32,740 nt of DNA, from NCBI GenBank assembly GCA_012523075.1, contig JAAYJF010000135.1, positions 1 through 32,740 on the forward strand, written 5' to 3'. A model generated the notes under the pieces. It had not been told where the DNA came from. It saw only the letters and a list, made by a program, of their open reading frames with translations, and searched no databases. Position 1 is the stretch's first letter; every line of letters begins with the position of its first letter. A program made the position numbers and the translations under genes. Positions 29,732-32,740 of the stretch are shown here, one piece after another. The stretch is from Clostridiales bacterium (GTDB lineage: Bacteria; Bacillota; Clostridia; Ch29).

Positions 29732-30247
29732 ATGAAGGGTTATGTTCAGGTTTATACCGGTGAAGGAAAAGGAAAGACCACCGCTGCCATAGGCCTGGCA
29801 GTCAGGGCCGTGGGGGCGGGGCTTAAAGTATTTATAGGGCAGTTTGTAAAGGGGATGCATTACAGCGAACTTAACGCCCTAAAAAGGTTTTACCCCGACG
29901 TTGTTATCAAACAGTACGGCCGGGGCTGCTTTATTGAAAAGAAGCCGGTAGATGAGGACTTTTCCGCCGCAAGGAAGGGTTTTGAAGAATTAGAAGAGAT
30001 AATTAAATCCGGGCGATTTGATGTGGTGATACTGGACGAAGCAAACATTGCGATGCATTTCGGTCTTATACCCGCGGCGGACTTTGCAAGGCTTATTGAC
30101 CAAAGGCCCGAAGAAGTGGAGCTTGTATTCACCGGCCGCAGAGCTCCCCGGGAGATACTTGAAAGGGCGGACCTCATAAGCGAGATTAAGGAGGTCAGGC
30201 ACTATTACCAAAAGGGTGTCGAGGCCAGGGAGGGTATAGAAAAATAA
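29732..30247 (+). CDS. cobO: Cob(I)alamin/corrinoid adenosyltransferase (CobO/BtuR type)
   Basis: 171 residues from the ATG at 29732, with AAGGGGG about 8 bases upstream; the preceding in-frame TTG is less likely. The N-terminal P-loop is YTGEGKGKTTAAIG, with VILDEANIAMHFGL as Walker B and LVFTGRRAPREILERADLISE at the end, all typical of the CobA/CobO family. It transfers adenosyl from ATP to reduced cobalamin or cobinamide in the cytoplasm, making coenzyme B12. A shortened N-terminus compared with E. coli BtuR (196) is common in Firmicutes. Stands 27 bp before the amidohydrolase gene and may share its transcript. Confidence 0.92.
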   Translation: MKGYVQVYTGEGKGKTTAAIGLAVRAVGAGLKVFIGQFVKGMHYSELNALKRFYPDVVIKQYGRGCFIEKKPVDEDFSAARKGFEELEEIIKSGRFDVVILDEANIAMHFGLIPAADFARLIDQRPEEVELVFTGRRAPREILERADLISEIKEVRHYYQKGVEAREGIEK

Positions 30248-30274
30248 GCTAATGGCTGCAGAGGGGGAATATGA

Positions 30275-31459
30275 TTGCAGGGGAATCGTATAGAGGTGCC
30301 CGAGAGGGTTAAAAGGTTTGAAGAGCGAATTATTGATTTAAGAAGGGACTTTCATATGCATCCGGAGCTGGCCGGCCAGGAGGTCCGCACCTCCGGGGTG
30401 GTGAGCGGGATGCTGGAAGACCTTGGGCTAAAGGTAGTAAGGGGTATCGCCGACACCGGCGTTGTGGCGCTTCTGGAGGGAAGGGGAAATGGGAAAACAG
30501 TAGCCCTCAGGGCGGACATGGATGCACTTCCGATACAGGATCAGAAAGATGTTTCATACTGCTCCAGGGTGAAGGGAAGGATGCACGCCTGTGGCCATGA
30601 CGCCCATACCGCAATGCTGCTGGGGGCGGCGATGGTGCTGGCAGAGTTGAGGGATAGTTTTAACGGAAACGTCAAATTTATATTCCAGCCCGCCGAGGAG
30701 TCCATAGGTGGGGCAGAACGGATGGTAAAGGCGGGGGTTATGGACAACCCACCGGTTGACGCCGTGTTTGGCCTACACGTATCTCCGGAGCTTGAGACGG
30801 GTACGGTGGGCATCAGGTACGGCATCGCAAACGCCTGTTCCGATGACGTGTTCATAGAGGTGCTGGGCAGGTCGGCTCACGGGGCGCAGCCCAATGAGGG
30901 AGTGGATGCAATAGTGATTGCGGCGCAGGTGATAAGCGCCCTGCAGCAGATAATAAGCCGGGGTATAGACCCGCTGGAATCGGCCACCCTGACCATTGGG
31001 ACCATAAATGGAGGCAGCCAGGCTAATATTTTAGCGGACAGGGTAGAAATGGCAGGCACCATGAGGACGTTGGACAGCGCTGTACGGGAGAAGATTCAAA
31101 GCAGCATAGAGCAGATTACGGCAAATATCTGCCGGTCAATGGATGGACAGCATAGGGTGACCTTTCAGCCGGGGTATCCGCTGCTCATTAACCACCATGG
31201 AATGACCCACCTGGTGAAGAAGGCCGCCGGTAAAATTGTGGGGGACAGGATAAAGGAGATTGAGAAACCAAGGTTGGGGGTGGAGGACTTTGCATACTAC
31301 CTACAAAGGGCTCCCGGCGCCTTCTGGAGGCTTGGGACCGGAAGCAAAGAAAAGGGTATACAGTGCGTATCCCACAGCCCCTATTTCGATATTGACGAGG
31401 ATGCGCTTTCAATTGGCACCGCGATCCATGTGCAGACAGTTTTGGATTATCTGGGATAG
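30275..31459 (+). CDS. M20 family metal-dependent amidohydrolase
   Basis: 394 residues starting at TTG 30275, with GAGGGGG about 8 bases upstream; a nearby ATG at 30271 is out of frame. Metal-site residues are Cys106 and His108 (HACGHDAHTAML), Glu141/Glu142 (QPAEES) and His168 (GLHVSPE), with a final His near the end (SHSPYFDIDE). The dimerisation lid domain starts at GRSAHGAQPNEG. The Cys in place of the first His marks the M20D group (N-acyl-amino-acid, hippurate and indole-acetyl-amino-acid hydrolases). It likely releases amino acids from N-acyl conjugates in the cytoplasm; the exact substrate is not known. Confidence 0.92.
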   Translation: MQGNRIEVPERVKRFEERIIDLRRDFHMHPELAGQEVRTSGVVSGMLEDLGLKVVRGIADTGVVALLEGRGNGKTVALRADMDALPIQDQKDVSYCSRVKGRMHACGHDAHTAMLLGAAMVLAELRDSFNGNVKFIFQPAEESIGGAERMVKAGVMDNPPVDAVFGLHVSPELETGTVGIRYGIANACSDDVFIEVLGRSAHGAQPNEGVDAIVIAAQVISALQQIISRGIDPLESATLTIGTINGGSQANILADRVEMAGTMRTLDSAVREKIQSSIEQITANICRSMDGQHRVTFQPGYPLLINHHGMTHLVKKAAGKIVGDRIKEIEKPRLGVEDFAYYLQRAPGAFWRLGTGSKEKGIQCVSHSPYFDIDEDALSIGTAIHVQTVLDYLG

Positions 31460-31500
31460 GTGCAATAATTAATTAATATTTCATTTCACAGGGTGGTCCT

Positions 31501-32073
31501 ATGGATATTAGCAGTGTTTTGGTTGCTGACAGCAGCCAGACCTCGAGAGGTCATGTAAAGGATATTCTAATTAAAAGAGGTTATAGGGTATACCAGGCAA
31601 GCGACGGATCCGGAGCGGTACGAATTGCCAGGAGCATTAGGCCCGACCTTGTGCTTATGGACATAAATCTCTGGGGGACCAACGTCTTTGAAACCGCAGG
31701 TTTAATTGAGAGGGAAAGGCTGTCCATCGTTGTTTTTATGACCGCAAAACCAAGCAGGGACTTGTTGGAAAAATTAAAATCCATGAAGGTTTATGCGTAC
31801 ATCACAAAGCCAATTAACCCGGCGTTGCTAATCCAGGTAGTTGAGTTTTCGTTAATAAATTCAAACAGGATTAAAATCCTTGAAGAAAGGGTGGAAAGAT
31901 TAGAAAGCTCACTATCGGCAAGGAAGACAATAGACAGGGCAAAGGGAATTCTTATGGACAAGCTGGGAATGCTGGAGCGGGAAGCCTACAGCCGCCTCAG
32001 GAAAATGAGTATGGACAAAGGTAAACCTATGGAATGGGCTGCCAGGGAAGTGATAAAAAAATACAATGGTTAG
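31501..32073 (+). CDS. Response regulator with ANTAR RNA-binding output domain
   Basis: 190 residues. A receiver domain at 1-120 has the phosphorylatable Asp54 (VLMDINL), Thr81 (FMTAK) and Lys103 (ITKP), but only one acidic residue (Asp10) in the usual metal-binding pair region. A short coiled coil (about 121-140) leads to the ANTAR domain, about residues 134-187 (KTIDRAKGILMDKLGM, then EAYSRLRKMSMDKGKP). ANTAR proteins act as antiterminators by binding paired hairpins in leader RNAs. No sensor kinase is encoded next to it. No clear target hairpin pair was found in this window. Confidence 0.95.
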   Translation: MDISSVLVADSSQTSRGHVKDILIKRGYRVYQASDGSGAVRIARSIRPDLVLMDINLWGTNVFETAGLIERERLSIVVFMTAKPSRDLLEKLKSMKVYAYITKPINPALLIQVVEFSLINSNRIKILEERVERLESSLSARKTIDRAKGILMDKLGMLEREAYSRLRKMSMDKGKPMEWAAREVIKKYNG

Positions 32074-32111
32074 GGAGACAGATATTACATAGGCAATATA
32101 TAGGGATTTTT

Positions 32112-32140
32112 TTGATTTTCCCCTTCTTTTCATGTAGAAT
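32112..32140 (+). promoter_or_regulatory. Promoter of the CAP-domain protein gene
   Basis: TTGATT (32112-32117), 17-bp spacer and TAGAAT (32135-32140), five of six matches to TATAAT. Leader of about 63 bases to the start at 32210; CCTGTT (32162-32167) can pair with AACAGG (32195-32200) at the edge of the ribosome-binding site. Confidence 0.65.
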
Positions 32141-32209
32141 GTAAAACCTGGTCAGCAAATGCCTGTTTTGGGCCTAACAAATATCAAACTAATGAACAGG
32201 AGGGGAAGT

Positions 32210-32740
32210 ATGAGAAAGAAATACGCAGTAGCAATTATTCTAATGGTTACCTTACTGGTGGTGTCAATGGCTTCCACAGCCTTTGCCGGTAACTTTGTCG
32301 ATACAGGCAGGTGTGAAACAACCGTCAACAAAAAGGTAAAGGTTAACAAGGAAAGCGGACCAAGGGCTTCGGAAAAAGAAAAAATCGGGGTTATGGAAGT
32401 CCTGATAAGGAACAAGCCGGAGGTACCGGTAGAGCAACCGGAGGCACCAGTGGTAGAGCAACCGGAGGTACCGGTAGAGCAACCGGAGGCACCAGTGGTA
32501 GAGCAGCCGGAGGTACCGGTAGAGCAACCGGAGGCACCGGTAGAGCAACCGGAGGTACCGGTAGAGCAACCGGAGGTACCGGTAGAGCAACCGGAGGCAC
32601 CAGTGGTAGAGCAACCGGAGGTACCGGTAGAAGAAGAGCCGGAGGTTCCCGTGGCTGAAGAACCAAAAGGCCCGGCGGACCAGAACCTTTCCGGGTTAAG
32701 CGTCCAGGAAAGGGAAATGGTGGAGTACGTGAACCAGGAA
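32210..32740 (+). CDS. Secreted CAP-domain (SCP/PR1-like) protein with repeat stalk, cut by window end
   Basis: Open to the end of the window (177 codons seen, no stop). AGGAGGGG precedes the ATG. The first 26 residues form a signal peptide (MRKK start, hydrophobic core, STAFA cleavage site). After a basic linker comes a stalk of eleven imperfect Pro/Glu/Val repeats, for example PEVPVEQ and PEAPVVEQ. The last visible residues, LSVQEREMVEYVNQE, match the start of CAP domains of YkwD-like proteins in spore-forming bacteria. The protein is probably secreted or wall-associated; the catalytic or binding part is outside the window. CAP function in bacteria is poorly known. Domain call is moderately sure because only its first residues are visible. 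Confidence 0.85.
   Translation, partial: MRKKYAVAIILMVTLLVVSMASTAFAGNFVDTGRCETTVNKKVKVNKESGPRASEKEKIGVMEVLIRNKPEVPVEQPEAPVVEQPEVPVEQPEAPVVEQPEVPVEQPEAPVEQPEVPVEQPEVPVEQPEAPVVEQPEVPVEEEPEVPVAEEPKGPADQNLSGLSVQEREMVEYVNQE
32417..32662 (+). repeat. Tandem in-frame repeats coding for a Pro/Glu-rich stalk
   Basis: Eleven units of 21 or 24 bp; the commonest begin CCGGAGGTACCGGTAGAG (PEVPVE) or CCGGAGGCACCAGTGGTA (PEAPVV). Near-identical DNA suggests recent expansion and likely length variation between strains. Confidence 0.92.

Noticed and set aside
32417-32662. Regular 21/24-bp repeats that could be mistaken for a CRISPR array
   Set aside because: Units are in-frame, directly adjacent without unique spacers, and encode a Pro/Glu stalk after a signal peptide.
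32264-32666. Minus-strand open frames opposite the CAP gene repeats
   Set aside because: They are made of the reverse complement of the coding repeats; no start signals.

Overview
The window looks like a chromosomal segment of an anaerobic, probably spore-forming, Gram-positive clostridial-type bacterium (Firmicutes). This rests on strong GGAGG ribosome-binding sites, TGn-extended -10 promoters, oxygen-sensitive enzymes (a glycyl radical enzyme with its activase and an [FeFe]-hydrogenase-type protein), SLH-anchored and lipoprotein surface proteins, a SleL/YaaH-like GH18 protein, and heavy use of ATA and AGG codons. I cannot name the species from sequence alone.

Layout. 1-2676 is the 3' part of a BREX-type PglX DNA methyltransferase that runs in from outside, followed by about 510 bp with no gene (2677-3185). 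3186-7902 is a complete branched-chain amino-acid-type ABC importer in the order binding protein, two permeases, two ATPases. A hairpin separates the binding protein from the rest and a terminator closes the operon. 8050-17695 is a tightly packed run. A membrane-anchored alpha-2-macroglobulin-like protein, a lipoprotein of the MEMO family and a prolyl-tRNA editing protein overlap by ATGA. After only 47 bp come a glycyl-radical activase and its enzyme. All eight active-site positions I recall for trans-4-hydroxy-L-proline dehydratase (HypD) match this enzyme at a constant offset of four residues.

17878-19810 (minus strand) holds a divergent cis-prenyltransferase and a THUMP-domain RNA methyltransferase. 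20051-23322 holds a NimA-like flavoprotein, a GH18 protein with three SLH domains, and a VOC plus flavin-reductase pair. 23327-27447 holds small unknown genes, the rRNA methyltransferase rlmA, a methionine aminopeptidase and the ribosome-assembly GTPase rsgA. 27608-28149 is a small membrane protein coupled to an XRE repressor, with two tandem palindromes over their promoter. 28220-29557 (minus strand) is a group-D-like [FeFe]-hydrogenase. The end carries a corrinoid adenosyltransferase, an M20 amidohydrolase, an ANTAR response regulator, and the start of a secreted CAP-domain protein with a proline/glutamate-rich repeat stalk that is cut by the window edge.

Most notable points: (1) the coupled cluster of extracytoplasmic alpha-2-macroglobulin (no thioester), MEMO lipoprotein, prolyl-tRNA editing protein and hydroxyproline dehydratase, suggesting one system for peptide- or hydroxyproline-related chemistry; (2) an rsgA leader with a small ORF and competing anti-SD pairings, resembling a translation-coupled switch; (3) an SD-sequestering hairpin in front of the SLH/GH18 gene; (4) two 16-bp palindromes exactly 21 bp apart over the promoter of the XRE/small-membrane-protein pair; (5) a hydrogenase with an extra cysteine in its first H-cluster motif.
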